Source: Diphasiastrum complanatum
Lineage: Eukaryota; Streptophyta; Lycopodiopsida; Lycopodiales; Lycopodiaceae
Direction of reading: 5' to 3'
NCBI GenBank assembly: GCA_029204225.1
Contig: CM055109.1
Location: 37,420,991 to 37,484,990, forward strand
DNA: 64,000 nt
Part shown: positions 32,150 to 43,839 of the stretch, in pieces
Layout of the letters: every line of letters begins with the position of its first letter
Numbering within the stretch: the first letter of the stretch is position 1
The notes under the pieces: model-generated
Told to the model about the DNA's origin: nothing
Seen by the model: only the letters and a program-made list of their open reading frames with translations
Database searches by the model: none
Position numbers and translations under genes: made by a program

Positions 32150-32880
32150 AGTTTCAGCTTGGTGCTAAAATATTACCAAACAGTACCAAAAGTGAGGTAA
32201 TTGGTACTAACATAACACAAAATAACTAGTAGAAAGTCTCAAATAGGCTTGGGTTGCTACTGACATAGTTTCATTGTTGTTAGTTAATTGAACTCATATG
32301 CTTTAACAATCCGGACATTGTTGTTGACAGCATGATAGCAAGTGTTAATGTGTAAAATTTTGAGCTACCTATGAAAACTCTTTGTTCTATTTCTTCATAG
32401 AAGCTGGTCTGTAGTATTCTCATGATCTTCTGATATCTCATGTTGCTCCAGATAATGATATGCACTCTTGCTTCAGCTAAGCTGCATGACATCCTATTCG
32501 TACAGCACTATCTACTACTGCATGACAGTTGGTTGAAAGAGAACGGGTATAATCTGAGGTGTCATTGGGTGTGGTTAGACAATACGACGTTCCAATTCAA
32601 AGCTCGAAGGCCTTTTCTATTTTGTGGCCAAGTATATTGTTGTGGGTTCTCACTATCTATTATTATTACTCTGTAGTTTTTCGATTTGTTATTTCAGATA
32701 GTACCAAAATTGGTACTGAACTATAAGGCTTTAACTACATAGTCCATCTTGTAGTACCAAAATACACATTGTTCTGGAGTAACAATTTTGGTACTATTTC
32801 CCTCAAAAATATAGTACCAAACTGGATCTATACGGGACACTCGAATATAGTACCAAATTGGTACTAGACAGGACACCGGG
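32150..32880. repeat. GTACCAAA/TTGGTAC array, left arm
   Basis: About ten scattered copies of taccaaa or its complement ttggta, several paired head to head (gtaccaaaattggtac, gtaccaaattggtac). The motif is the same as at 780-1510. The array borders the two-exon decayed gene on its left. Confidence 0.7.
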
Positions 32881-33023
32881 TTCAGAACTACGGGTACTGT
32901 TTGCGAACACTATTTATTGCAACCTACACAAAAATAAAAAAATCTAACAATCTGTTCGCTTTTTGGCCAAATATTATCACTTGGAAAGTTTGCAAATGAT
33001 GCATAATTTTTCAGCCTCAGGCC

Positions 33024-33890
33024 ATGGAAAAGGTCATCAAGAGAACTCTCCCTCACGAGGAGTTGAAACCAGATGGCTGGCCCTTGAAATGTGTAGCAGA
33101 TGTGGTCGCATATCTGAAAGAAACATTTAGGCCACAAGGAGAAGATCATAGCTGTAGTACAAGAAGGGTTATCTGGCTGGTTAGCAAGGATGAGATGTAA
33201 CATGATGTGAAATGAGATTGTCAGCGCATCATAGGCTCATGCTTGTTCCATTGACGAATATTCCCAAGATAGTCCATGCTCACAACAATGTCGCACATTG
33301 TCATGTTTCTGTTATTCATGTATTGCAGGGCAATGGAGAAGATGCCGCAATAGACAGCACATGCAAGAGTGGAAATATTTCTCTATCTAGCCATTGCCAG
33401 AGTCAGAGCCAGCTAGCAGCGACGAAGACGATGACGCTAGAGATAATGATGGTGCTGATTTTTTCCTGTCAATGCATAATGACACCAACATGCCCATGTA
33501 TGAGCGGAACCTTGATAGTTTGTGTGGCTTGATGTCCACTAGGGACAATTTTGAGGTCAAAGCAACCGAGAGGGGAGAGGATTATGCACGAAGACGATGT
33601 ACCAGACAGCGAAAGCACAGAAGGATGCATGGCACAACAAAATTGTTAGAGGAGGGAGAGTAGTTGAAGGCCTACACTATGGACAAGTTGAAGACATGAT
33701 CGGTATATACAACCTTTTAGACCAGACACAGCCGACAATGATCTATTCACATCTGGTGAGATCAATCCAGTTTTCCATGGAGCCTATCCTTGGATATCAT
33801 AACATGTTATGATTATCCGTCGATGTGTATGAGAACATATACAATAGCATGCCATACGAAGATGACATCGATCAAGAGGACTTCTTGAAC
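33024..33890 (+). pseudogene. Two-exon decayed gene, unknown
   Basis: An ATG at 33024 starts MEKVIKRTLPHEELKPDGWP and runs 58 codons to a TAA near 33198, overlapping a possible GT donor at 33197. A pyrimidine-rich stretch ending attgcag (33322-33328) is a good intron acceptor, after which one frame reads QWRRCRNRQHMQEWKYFS, a TAG, then PLPESEPASSDEDDDARDND and MSTRDNFEVKATERGEDYAR with a basic RQRKHRRMHG tail to 33663. Another frame (33597-33812) is also open. The acidic and basic stretches suggest a nuclear, DNA-binding protein (inference). No family recognised; a transposon protein is likely given the flanking arrays. Confidence 0.45.
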
Positions 33891-33899
33891 ACCTGAGAT

Positions 33900-34240
33900 C
33901 AGAATGCAAGTAACCTTAGGTACTTTTGAAGTGCCCTATATTGATATATTTGGTACTTTCATAGTACTCATTTTGAAACTAATGAGTACCCTTTTGGTAC
34001 TTTGGATCACCTATTTATCAATATTCATATTTTTTTGTTTATAAGTTCAGGCTACATTTTTTGGTACTATCGGAGTATCAATTATAGTGCTTTTGCTACT
34101 GATTGAAATTGCCTTTTTATTTTGAAAAACATGTACTTCTTTGTTTGAAACTTCAGGGTACCTGTTCATAAATTACAGATTTTCTATTCGATACTTGAGA
34201 CTACCAAATTTGACACTATCAAAGTTCTGTTACTTTTGTA
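33900..34240. repeat. TTTGGTACT array, right arm
   Basis: Repeated ttggtacttt, ttttggtactttgg and ttttttggtactatcgg, in the orientation opposite to most of the 780-1510 copies and to the gtaccaaa members of the left arm. Confidence 0.7.
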
Positions 34241-35099
34241 ACTGTCTGAAATTGCACTTACCTCTCAGAAAACAAGTACTTCTTATGGATCTTTAACACT
34301 ATATCCATCTTTAACATCTTTAATACACTTTCACTCTTTAATACTCTTTCACTCTTAAGCAAAAATTAAAGACCATCCAAGGAGCACAAACTATAACTAG
34401 AATAAACTCCACCATATCATCATTCATAGATCATGCTGGAATATGCAAGTGAACACATACAAGTGCCAATATGGGAGATACAATCACACCTCTTTTTCAA
34501 AGCAGTACGTTCCCACCATATAATTGCAAAATTATTCAATTTCATTCCATGATATGGTTTTGCTTTAAAGCCTCTTCAATGTTGAGCAAACACTAGTAAT
34601 GTTGCAAGGAGCACAAACCCTGACAACTCCTATTCTCCTACCCTATATGTGACTCATAAATTGTGCTGAAATATGCATGTGAACATTTACAAGCACCAAC
34701 ATAGGATTTATAAGTTGAAGAATGTCTTGGCCTTTCAACCTTCATCCCAATAAATCAGGAAGCTGCAAATCAATAGGCTGTCCCCTAAAATCAAAGCATA
34801 TATATTAGTTACTTAACTTGGAAAATTGTTGCTATAACTAGCATTAGACTTCCAATAAATCAGCAAAGTGGTAGCTAATTCTAGGAAGTGGTGCCCTCTA
34901 TAAAAGAGCCCAGTCCTGAGTAGAGATCAACGTGTATGTCCTCTTGTGTGAGAGTGTTCTTATAGCCAAAGTTAACTTAAACATTAAACCAAACTTAATC
35001 TTTGTGTAAAATTGCTAGCAATATGAATCAAACGAGAGAAAGTGAGAAAAAGAAAGCATGAAGAGTGTTAGTTGAAATTTTCGAACCATACAGTTGTAT
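34241..35099. repeat. Imperfect 221-bp direct repeat in gene-free DNA
   Basis: caaggagcacaaac at 34378 and 34599 starts two roughly aligned blocks (shared tgctgaaatatgca/tgctggaatatgca and gtgaacanntacaag parts). Frames are closed and nothing else was recognised. Confidence 0.5.
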
Positions 35100-36735
35100 C
35101 CTATTCTCTTCCTTTTTAACTTGAGAGGCTGCGATATACTCTAATTCAGTGGAAGATAGAGCTACCGAAGATTGCTTGCAGCTGTTCCATGAAACTGGAC
35201 AATTGTTGAGGAAGAATGTAAATCTGAAAGTAGATTTATGAGTGTCTACATCTCCTGCCAACTTGCATCTATGTAACCACTGAGAAAATTGAGTTTGTCG
35301 TTGCCGACTGCTCCATAACAAATGCAAAAGTCCATAGTAGCTCAAAGATATCTCATGACTCTGATAAGAGCCTTCCAATGTGTTATACCAAGATTAGCCA
35401 TAAACTAACTGAGAGAGCTGACTACAAAAGCTATGTCTGGCCTGGTACAAATCGTAGCGTACATAAGAGATCCTATAATAGAGTGGTAAGGATACTCACA
35501 CATCTGCTACTTCTCGTGAATTGTTTGGGGACACTAATCCTTTGACAATTTGAGTCCTGGTTCCATTGATGAGAGAGCTTCTTTACAATTGATCAGATTA
35601 TATCTGACTAAAATGCTCTAGATGTACCTCTGTTGTGTAATGTAGATCAACTTCTGTTTTCTGTCTCTGTGGATTTGTATACCAAAGTACAAATGAGCTT
35701 TGCCTAGATCAGTCATGTCAAATTTGAAAGATGGCATTATCTTTGCCTCTTTTATCAAATCGGTACTGTTGCTGAAAAACAATGTATCATCCACATATAA
35801 AGTGATAATGATAAATGACTTTTGCACTGCTTTGAAGTAAACGTTTGAATCTGAAGAGCTAGGTGTGTAGCCGTGATCAATAAGAAAAGTATTGATCCTT
35901 TGAGACCATGCTCGAGCAAATTGTTCAAGTCATAAAATGCCTTATGGAGTTTGCACACATAATTGTGTTTACCCTCGATGATATAACCTCTGGGTTGCAT
36001 GATGTAAATGTCTTCTTTAATAATTCCATTTAGATATGTGTCTGTACATCCATTGATGTATTTCCAAATCTGTTGCAGCGACAAATGATAACAAAAGTCG
36101 AATAGAAGAATGCTTGACTACCAGATTGAAAGTTTCAGTGTAATCGACGTTGTATACCTGAGAAAATCCTCTGGCAACAAGTCGTGCCTTTCTTCTATTG
36201 ATGCTTACATCTACGTTGTACTTGACTTTGAAAATCCATTTGCAATCAACTACGTTTTTGCTCGCAGTTAATTCGACAATCGTCCATGTCTGGTTCTTGA
36301 TAAGAGATGAATACTCTTTATCCATAGCTTCTTTCCAGAGATCAGAATCAGGCTGATTGAGTGCCTCTTCGACAGACGTCAGTTCCTGAACAAGGTAGGC
36401 TGCAAAATCGTCAATATACTCTTCTGGGTAATGGAGGAAGTTGATAGTTTCTATCATACTGTGGTTGTTGTACCGCAACATCATCATCCTTTGACCCATC
36501 GTTGATTCATTGTTCGTCGGAGGTAGAAGAGCTTGGACCTTCAATGGGAATAGTCGCCTGTGGAACTGGAAAGTTCAAAGCGTCAAGAAAATCTGACAGG
36601 TCGGCTACATGGGAACTGCCCTTTCCTTTGAGGTCTTGAAACTGATCTTCGATGAAGATGACATCCCGACATTGATACCATGTCGGTCTCATCAGATTCA
36701 ATAATCTGTGTTCTTGATCATTAATCAATTGCATA
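35100..36735 (-). pseudogene. Copia linker, RT and RNase H fragment
   Basis: High to low: linker end CRDVIFIEDQFQDLKGKGSS; RT start (LWKEAMDKEYSSLIKNQTW, KARLVARGFSQ, DYTETFN), middle (DTYLNGIIKEDIYIMQPRGY in another frame), active site FIIITLYVDDTLFFSNS, and RNase H (DVDTHKSTFRFTF, SVALSSTELEYIAASQ). It resembles Copia-1 more than Copia-2. Frameshifts lie near 36050, 35790 and 35400; the 3' end is lost near 35100. Its 5' side is cut by an LTR at 36738. Confidence 0.88.
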
Positions 36736-36737
36736 CT

Positions 36738-37077
36738 TGTTAAACGATCTATGTGCTATTTACATTTATGCAGATGAGTGTACAAGAAATGGCGTAGAGC
36801 CATTGCGCCGTCAGGGATAAGATTGTGGGTGCTGTCATTGTCAAGTTGGTTGCGTAGTACAAAGGATGAAGTGTGAGGAGGCCAATAAGTGGGGCTTCCC
36901 CAATATGTCGACCAGGTTGGGTCTACCTGATAGTTCGTCCAACTCCAATATGTTGGCCATGTTCACTTACTCGGCTTTAGTAGTTGAGCTGTGCGACAAT
37001 GCGAGTAAATATGCAGCAATGAATGGAGCTATATTAACATGGGATTTAGCAGAGTAGAGGAGATAAAGCTAACACCC
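36738..37077 (-). repeat. 340-bp Copia LTR (minus)
   Basis: On the minus strand a polypurine tract TTAAGGGTGGG leads into TGTTAGCTTTATCTCC at 37077, and the sequence ends GTTTAACA at 36738. It is therefore the 3' LTR of the element whose RNase H is at 37078-37445. It interrupts the linker of the Copia at 35100-36735. A target duplication (atact at 36733-36737) cannot be checked because the other end is lost. Confidence 0.65.
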
Positions 37078-37445
37078 ACCCTTAATCTGGATCCGTGAAT
37101 GATTTGATCTTCAGACTAAGCAGTGCACAAAATTTGTTGTGGGCATCAATGCTCAATGCCTTGGTGAACACATCTGCAACCATGTCCTATGTTCAACAGT
37201 ACATTAAGCTCACCTCTTTGTCAAGAATATTGCCCTTGACATAGTGATATCGGATTTGAATGTCCTTACTCCTAGAGTAAAATCTAGGGTTGGTCGATAA
37301 GGCAATTACACTCAAATGATCACAAAATATGACTGTTGGGGTATACTGGTTCAAGCTAATGTCTGCTAGTAAATTTCTCAACCAAAATGTCTCTTTAATG
37401 GATTGAGAAGCAACAATATACTTTGTTTCTATAGATGAAAGAGCA
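37078..37445 (-). pseudogene. Copia RNase H C-terminal fragment
   Basis: Minus-strand reading: ETFWLRNLLADISLNQYTPT, FCDHLSVIALSTNPRFYSRS, KDIQIRYHYVKGN, and ADVFTKALSIDAHNKFCALL, the conserved end of Copia pol. It is cut at about 37445, where unrelated DNA begins. Confidence 0.88.
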
Positions 37446-38668
37446 ATAGAAATATCGCACTCAACCTCACCTCTCTCGATATCGCATTGCGTAATGGAAT
37501 TAGAGGACCAAGCAAAAGAAGAAGATTCAACACTATTAAAAATAGGACGTTTAAAATTAAAACAGACTCAGAACATGAGTTTTGTAAAACAACATATTCA
37601 TTTTGAAACTCCACAACAATATAAGATCTCACGAAAATAGCAATATCTGCACTTCTCATGGTGTTTTTTTGAGATTGAACATTAGATTCCAAGAGAAAGT
37701 CTGAGAGCGAAATCATACAAGTGAAAATAGAGAGTTATCTCGTAGACACGGATGGCTCGTATGACAAAGCTGATATGGACATGGTGGAAAAAACGAGAAT
37801 GCAGATGAGTGGGAAAAAAAAACGAAGATCTCAAAAATGGAAATTTGAAGTCCCTTTATAGTTTCAATCATGGACCTCAAAATTATAAATTCACTAAATG
37901 GATTTGAAACTTATTTATGTTATATCCTATAAATGTTTGAGTCGACCACTATATAATGGATCCTAAGTCTCATTCTCACCCACACAATCCAAAGGTTAGA
38001 GCATTTCTTCAGTCAATGTCATTTTTCTCCTTTTTTTCATTCCCGATTGTGTGGTTGTTTAGGAGATCGAGACATTCAGATGACATGCAATTTTTCAAAG
38101 TCTAGTTGCCACGAGAGGAGCCCAAAGGATGGCCAGATAAAAAAATTGTATTTTTGGCTAATGGAATTTAATGATTCCATAAAAAATTTGTTATCATTTA
38201 TGATAAGTTTAGATTAAAAATATTTCAGCTTCTTCAATGATTGAATTTATAGTATTCTTAAAGTGAGTAGCATAACTTGAAATCTCTAAAAGAATTGTGT
38301 TTTTGTAAAATAAATAGTTTAGCTTAATTTGTCTATTGAAAATTCATCAAGGCGATACCAGACTTCAATAAGTGGTATCAATTTTGGGTACCACATAATG
38401 ATAATGATACTAAAGATCAATATCGGCTATCGAGTCTCGATTGAAGATCGATACCCGATATCGAGTCCAAATATCATTTGTCCTTAATGATTCTGCGAAC
38501 CAATATGAAGTAGAAATTTGCAATATTAATTTCAAAACAATTCTATAAATCAGGTTTCGAAATCATTTTAAAATAGCAATCAACACAGCTAATATTAAAT
38601 ATCGATATTCCATATCCTGTTGAGCTGAAATATGAGATATGACATTTTCCTTCTCTGACCTCACATAA
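37446..38668. other. No gene recognised
   Basis: AT-rich DNA. Bases 38340-38480 carry several atcgatacccgatatcgag-like phrases. A 95-codon minus frame at 37429-37716 overlaps the Copia junction and is not supported. Confidence 0.5.
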
Positions 38669-39364
38669 TCAGCTACAGATAGCCACATTCCGACTAAGAG
38701 CCCCGATGTGAGCAGTTTTTTGCATGAAGGCCTGCAACAGAGCAAGGACCCAGAAGCGGAGTCAACGATAAATGAAGTGTTGGAAGAACTTTCCAAATAC
38801 AAGGATGATATAGACTTCTCCAATTCGGTTCTTAGGCAAGGAAAAAATCACTATTGACATAGACGAGCTTGATGAAGATAAGGATGAAGAGCAAGACCAA
38901 CAGGACCACCATGAAGAGCAGTACCACGAGGAAGAGCAGCAAGACTAGGCACACCAGGACCACTAGGAAGAGCAGCAAGACTAGGCACACCAAGACCAGT
39001 AGGAAGATTAGGACCACGAGGAAGAGCAGGACCACCATATATAGTAGGACCAACATGAGGAGGAAGAGCAGAAACATATTGGGGAGAGCAATGCATCAAG
39101 GAGGTGGATGTGGTGGATGTGGATATTGAAGGAGAAGGTGATGAAGCTAAAGGGCCTCATAAAGAGAAAACAACGAGGGATGAGGCCCTAGGGGAGAGAA
39201 GGGTGAAACTTTGCACACTTGCACTTGGGACAAGTGAAGATCTGTGCAATGATACTGAAAAATTGACAAAACCTAGCTTTGTTATTTTGCAGTTTTTGTT
39301 TGTGAGAAAAACTCACATGCGCATGTGGAAAATAGACAGAAATATCTTAGTTATGTTGAGTTAG
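38669..39364 (+). pseudogene. Decayed acidic, Gln/His-rich protein gene, unknown
   Basis: From 38669 a frame reads SHIPTKSPDVSSFLHEGLQQ, then EAESTINEVLEELSKYKDDI, to about 38858. One frame over, KITIDIDELDEDKDEEQDQQ continues into the 38869-39060 minisatellite, whose repeats encode HQD, EEQQD and HEEEQ interrupted by seven in-frame TAGs; EVDVVDVDIEGEGDEAKGPH and a basic tail then follow to 39364. The composition is strongly protein-like and acidic, but no domain is recognised. A Copia-type acidic linker is one alternative. Confidence 0.45.
38869..39060 (+). repeat. 36-bp minisatellite
   Basis: Two near-identical 36-bp units (gaagagcagcaagactaggc then acaccaggaccactag) at about 38931-39002, flanked by shorter related units beginning gaagagca. 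The unit length is a multiple of three, so the frame is kept across copies: a 12-residue coding repeat. Several other frames stay open for the same reason, including GPGVPSLAALPRG-like repeats on the minus strand, which are shadows. Confidence 0.8.
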
Positions 39365-39680
39365 GGGTACTCAAGTTTTGAGTAGAGAAAAGTGTTTGAT
39401 GTTGATTAGGCCATTTTTTGGCACTAGAGGCAAAATAGGCAAGTACACATGGCAAGTTGTGATTAGGTCAAAAGTAGGTTGTGATGTAGCTTGAGTCAAG
39501 TTAGGCTTATGACATTTTTCAAGTAGAGATTTGTGTGTGACATGTCCCTATGTGTTGGCATGACAGTTAGGGTCCAATCAAAAGAGAGATATTCATAAAT
39601 TTGGCCCAATCAAGTTTGAGGGATCATATGTCATTCAACCAATAGGATTTAGAGGAGGAAAAGAAGGGGTCCAATCATGT
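39365..39680 (+). repeat. LTR fragment, second Copia family
   Basis: Matches 14855-15190 (ttgattaggcca, tgtgttggcatga, ccaatcaagtttgaggg, ggggtccaatcat in the same order). The downstream half of the LTR and its primer site are not recognisable. Confidence 0.7.
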
Positions 39681-40633
39681 TTTGATCCCCTTCATGTTAG
39701 ATTACTACTTATATGTGCCTTACACTCATTCAATGAAAGTCTTTGGAGTTATGAGACTCATGCCTACGTGGCAGAGCCCGGTTGGCTTGCCATACAAGCC
39801 TATGGGAGGCCTACATGGCTTGTCACATGGCAAACCTCAAGCCTGCATCATTTGCCATGTGGCAGACCTACGTGTTTTGCCACATGGCAATGTGCAACAG
39901 GCTTGGCAGATAGTTTGTGCAAGAATTTGTGCGCCCAATTCAATCAAAAAAGTAGTTAACCACTTTTCTTTACCTTTCCTTGTAAAGTGTTTGGATCAAA
40001 GAGGATAGAAACTGAATTTTCAGATCAGAACTTGCATTGTACAAAATTCTGGAATTCCACATGTGTGAAAATCAAAGATAGTCAGACCTCTTTAATTCCT
40101 AGCTATATGGTCCGAAGATATTGATCTTATAGCTTGATGGGAAGCTTATGAAGATTCTTTTCATTGCAATTGATCCCAAATCAATCTAATGTGTCTATCA
40201 AGAGTTATAAGCTCTTAAAGAGGGTAGGGAGAGGTCCAAAATCCGAGTGCCCACTTTTTAATTTGATTCAATGTTGCTTGATTCTTAATCCATTGTTTTC
40301 AAACACAAGAAATTGAAGATCAAGACAAAGTTTGATGTTATTGAACACCTTTGAGCCTTTTGTAAATCGTTAGTGTTTTCTTTTGTAGCATCTTAAACAT
40401 GCCAAAAGTAGAATTCAAACTTGTCTATGTGCCTCAATCCATTTTGAGAGACTGATCTAGATTATCTTGTTTAGTGGAAAATTTGAGATCTATCTCAAAT
40501 GCAATTGCAAATTTTTCACATAGGAAGGTAGTACACCCTTGAAAATACCTATAGTGAAAGAAAGCAGCAACATCAAGTCTAATTGGAACAAGCTCAAACA
40601 TATAATTGTCCAATAACAAGAAGTCTTCACAAT
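39681..40633. other. Gene-free; short inverted repeats
   Basis: Bases 39780-39910 repeat ttgccacatggca, ttgccatgtggca and related phrases in both orientations. The rest is AT-rich, with a CACATGTG palindrome at 40055-40069. It may be LTR or leader DNA of the gag start at 40634. Confidence 0.4.
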
Positions 40634-40905
40634 ATGGCATCTATGGGAGGATATCTCCTAGAAGCAAGTGAAAGACTAAGTACCTCTAATTATTCAATAT
40701 GGAAGGTAAGGATGGAGTCTATTCTTATACTCTAGGATGTTATGGACATAGTACTTGGTATTGAGGAGGAGCCTCAAGCACAGCTTGAAATACCAAAATA
40801 TAGGAAGAGAGCTAACGATGGCTCTACACTTCATTAAAATGAATGTCTCTAATGAGATTCTGAGAGAAATAGGATCTTGCACCACTGCCAAAGATGCTTG
40901 GGATG
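40634..40905 (+). pseudogene. Copia gag N-terminus
   Basis: ATG 40634 begins MASMGGYLLEASERLSTSNY, then SIWKVRMESILIL, a TAG, and after a frameshift an ...AKDAW gag motif. It then meets, head-on, the integrase start of the minus-strand Copia at about 40905. Same family as 17431 and 42408. Confidence 0.8.
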
Positions 40906-42408
40906 CACATCCGAATGTATGATCTCAAGAGGAGTGTGGCTCTTGTAGTGGATCTTGAAAATAGAAGCTTATGAGCCTTTGAGAGACTACAACCTAACAA
41001 TTCTTGGGGAGCGTGAAAGCTCCTTTGCACACATTGATTCCATAGCTTTGAAGTTGGGATGGCACAACCTCTTGTGTTAAAACTCCACCTTGGTGATCTC
41101 ATCCTTTGCCATGTTAACACTCTCCATTGCCACATTAGCACCTAATTTAAACAATCTACCTTGCTTAAATCCTTTAGCTATGCAATCATCATACTTAAGA
41201 TGGAACAAATTCCATGCTTAAATTGTACAAAAAGGACATTATATATTAATTAGCCAACACTCAACAAGCTCTTAGTGGTAGTTGGTACATAAAGGACATT
41301 TTCAATATTCATCCTTTTAGATGATCCCAAGTACAATGGAATAGTACCTACACCACTTATCCTACATTCTTGATCACTAGCTGTAAAAATAAACTTTTTA
41401 ACATCATACTAACAGTAGAGTGGAGAATTAGTCCTTTTTTAGAGTCATGTGGGAGCTATCCCCACTATCAATCCACCAAGCATCACTTCTATTGGATTTG
41501 GATGATGGTGTTGAGTTGGATGCCATTAAGGATGAATCTTCTTCATCCTTCTCCTCTTGATGTGCAATGTTGCTTTGCTTGTCTTCTTGCACCTTCTTCT
41601 TCTTGAAGCATTCTGATGCAAAGTGCTCCTTCTTTCCACAAAAGAAGCACTTGTACTTGGCTTTGTCTTTCTTCCCTTTGCTCTTTGAGCTTGATGATGC
41701 ATCCTCCTCTTTGGCCTCCTTTTGATGATTCTTCTTGGCTCCATTGGTCTTCTTCTTGACTTTGAATGAGAAATTTGCCTTCTCATCGCCATCCTTTAGT
41801 GAGAAGGAGTTCATCCTAGACTTTGTGTGGAACATCCTACACTCTTCAGCTGCAAGTACACTATGAAGTTTTTCAATTGCAAGAAAAGTGTCTTGGATGG
41901 CAAAGCTTTAGACCAAATTTGTGAATTTATCACCTAGGCCAAATAGGACCACTTGGACAAGCTCATTATCTTGAATCTTCTATCCGATAAAGGTTAACTA
42001 TTTGTTAAGAAACTTGATTCTAAGCACATAATCTTGTGCATTTTTCTCACTTCTTCTCATGCTTTGCAAAATTTGATTTCTAATCATGAGGACTCTATAA
42101 GTGTTATTGGATTCATAAATGGATTTCAATGAATCCCATGCCTCTTTGGCCAATGTACAGGAAAAACCTTCTGTCAAAAGATCATTACTAACATTCATTT
42201 TAATGCAATGAAGTGCTAGCCTAGCTTGAAATTTCTTCTTGTATCTAATAAACTCTTGTGCACCATGAGGTTCATCCTCTTCTTCAAGAACGAATTAAAA
42301 GAGGTCTTGGAGCACCATTAGCGACTCCATCCTCACCTTAAAAATGGAATAGTTTGTAGAGTTTAGTCTTTCACTAGATTCTAGAAGGAGAGCACCAATT
42401 GTTCCCAT
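40906..42408 (-). pseudogene. Copia gag, protease and integrase start
   Basis: Starts at 42408 as MGTIGALLLESSERLNSTNY. Gag follows with AKEAWDSLKSIYESNNTYRV and the zinc knuckle CFFCGKKEHFASEC (near 41610-41650), a Lys-rich spacer, and protease WWIDSGDSSHMT, where DSGAS is DSGDS. VLYVPTTTKSLLSVG and the GAG-pre-integrase (mutated at W/HKR) follow, then SKAHK and the start of the integrase (EIIHSDVH in one frame). It ends at about 40906. Confidence 0.87.
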
Positions 42409-42713
42409 CTCTTTAATGAATTCTACAAACAAATGCACAACAAATTGGTTTTGATTTGATCCTAGAAACTCACAAAGGTCTCTCTTGTAGTGATTCTCTC
42501 AAATTTGGCTTCTATCCCTCTCAATGTACTTCTATCCATGGTTCTAACACTTCCTCACAAAGATGAAATGGAGATGAGATGAGATTCTATCAATCTACAA
42601 TCAAATCAAGTCAATTTTGGCTATTTTTGGACAAAAAATGGCTAAAACCTTGCTCCTCCTTCTTGATGGTTTTCAAGACCTGTGAAACACTTTAAGAGGG
42701 CTTGATCGCAGCC
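42409..42713. other. Gene-free junction between two minus Copia pieces
   Basis: Leader-like DNA of the gag at 42408, without a recognised primer site. Nothing else was found. Confidence 0.5.
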
Positions 42714-43552
42714 TCAATTAATTAGATTTAATGACACAAAGTCAAATCCAATCAATGGCATACAATCATTGATGCTTTTCCTAGATCTAGCACCAAAACA
42801 TGCATCAAGATCAATCACTATGTATCCAACAAAACTACCTCTTCTTGAAGATGAATCATCCTTGGTCCTATCATAAAGAGTAATGTTGACATAGCATGTG
42901 CATCCAAAGGTTCCTAGAAAGTTGACACTCGGCCTCCTTTTCTCAAAAGGTGTCCTTCCATCCAAGATAGCACTCGACCACCTATTGCACAAGAAATTGG
43001 CACACAACAAAGCTTGATCCCAAAATGGCTTGTCAAGATTAGCACTTAACCTCATAGCTTTAGCACTTTCACATAGAGTCCTATTCTTCCTTTCAGCCAC
43101 TCCATTTTGTTGTGGCGTCCTTGATGTTGTATACTCCCTCTTGATCCCATGCTCATCACAAAAGGCCTTGAACTTGGTAAATATGTACTCACCACCATTG
43201 TCATTGCTTAAGCACTTGATCCTTGTGGAAAATTGGTTCTCCCTTGCCTTCTTGAATTTGATAAAGACATCATACACTTCATCTTTGCTCTTTAGTAGAT
43301 AGATCCAACAAAATCTACTAAAATCATCAACGAATGCTACATACAGCTTAGCTCCACTATTGCTGATTGTAGTAAATCCATGAATATCCAAATCTACAAG
43401 TTGAAAAGGCTTTGTAGATCTAGTATAAGGTAGTCTTTGTGATTTAGACAAAGCACAAGACTCACAAACATGCTTGATGCCACTTAAGGAACTTGGAAGA
43501 CCTATCACAACCTTCTTTCTAGCCATTACCTCCAATGACTTGAAGTTGAGGT

Positions 43553-43826
43553 AGTTAGAATTAAAGTAGAATAATTGTGTTACTGTACTGTGGGTCCTAT
43601 CAGTGGATAAGGATCAGTTGGCCTCTCCACGAGGCAAGTCGATGGGACACGTGTCCCGCCAATGGCAACCCAGGTCATGCATGGGTTGCCTGACTGAACA
43701 ACTATATGTACAGTGTAATTTCATTTTGAGAAATACAGTTGCTATGTGAGCTTGCTATGAAGAGTGTTTTCTGTCTGTGTTACTGTGTAGCATGATCTGT
43801 GTTCCTGTGCAAAGCAAATTCTAAGT
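43553..43826 (+). repeat. Copia-2 5' LTR
   Basis: 274 bp, followed directly by the primer site. It would contain the promoter; ctatatgtaca near 43706 is the only TATA-like string. Confidence 0.95.
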
Positions 43827-43839
43827 TGGTATCAGAGCC
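43827..43839 (+). other. Copia-2 primer binding site
   Basis: tggtatcagagcc, complementary to the 3' end of initiator Met-tRNA, starts at the base after the LTR. Confidence 0.93.

Noticed and set aside
38869-39060. In-frame TAGs at Gln-like positions as evidence for a reassigned genetic code (UAG = Gln)
   Set aside because: The Copia copies also carry TGA stops and frameshifts, and the intact UGT needs no reassignment. Cytosine deamination explains the TAGs better.
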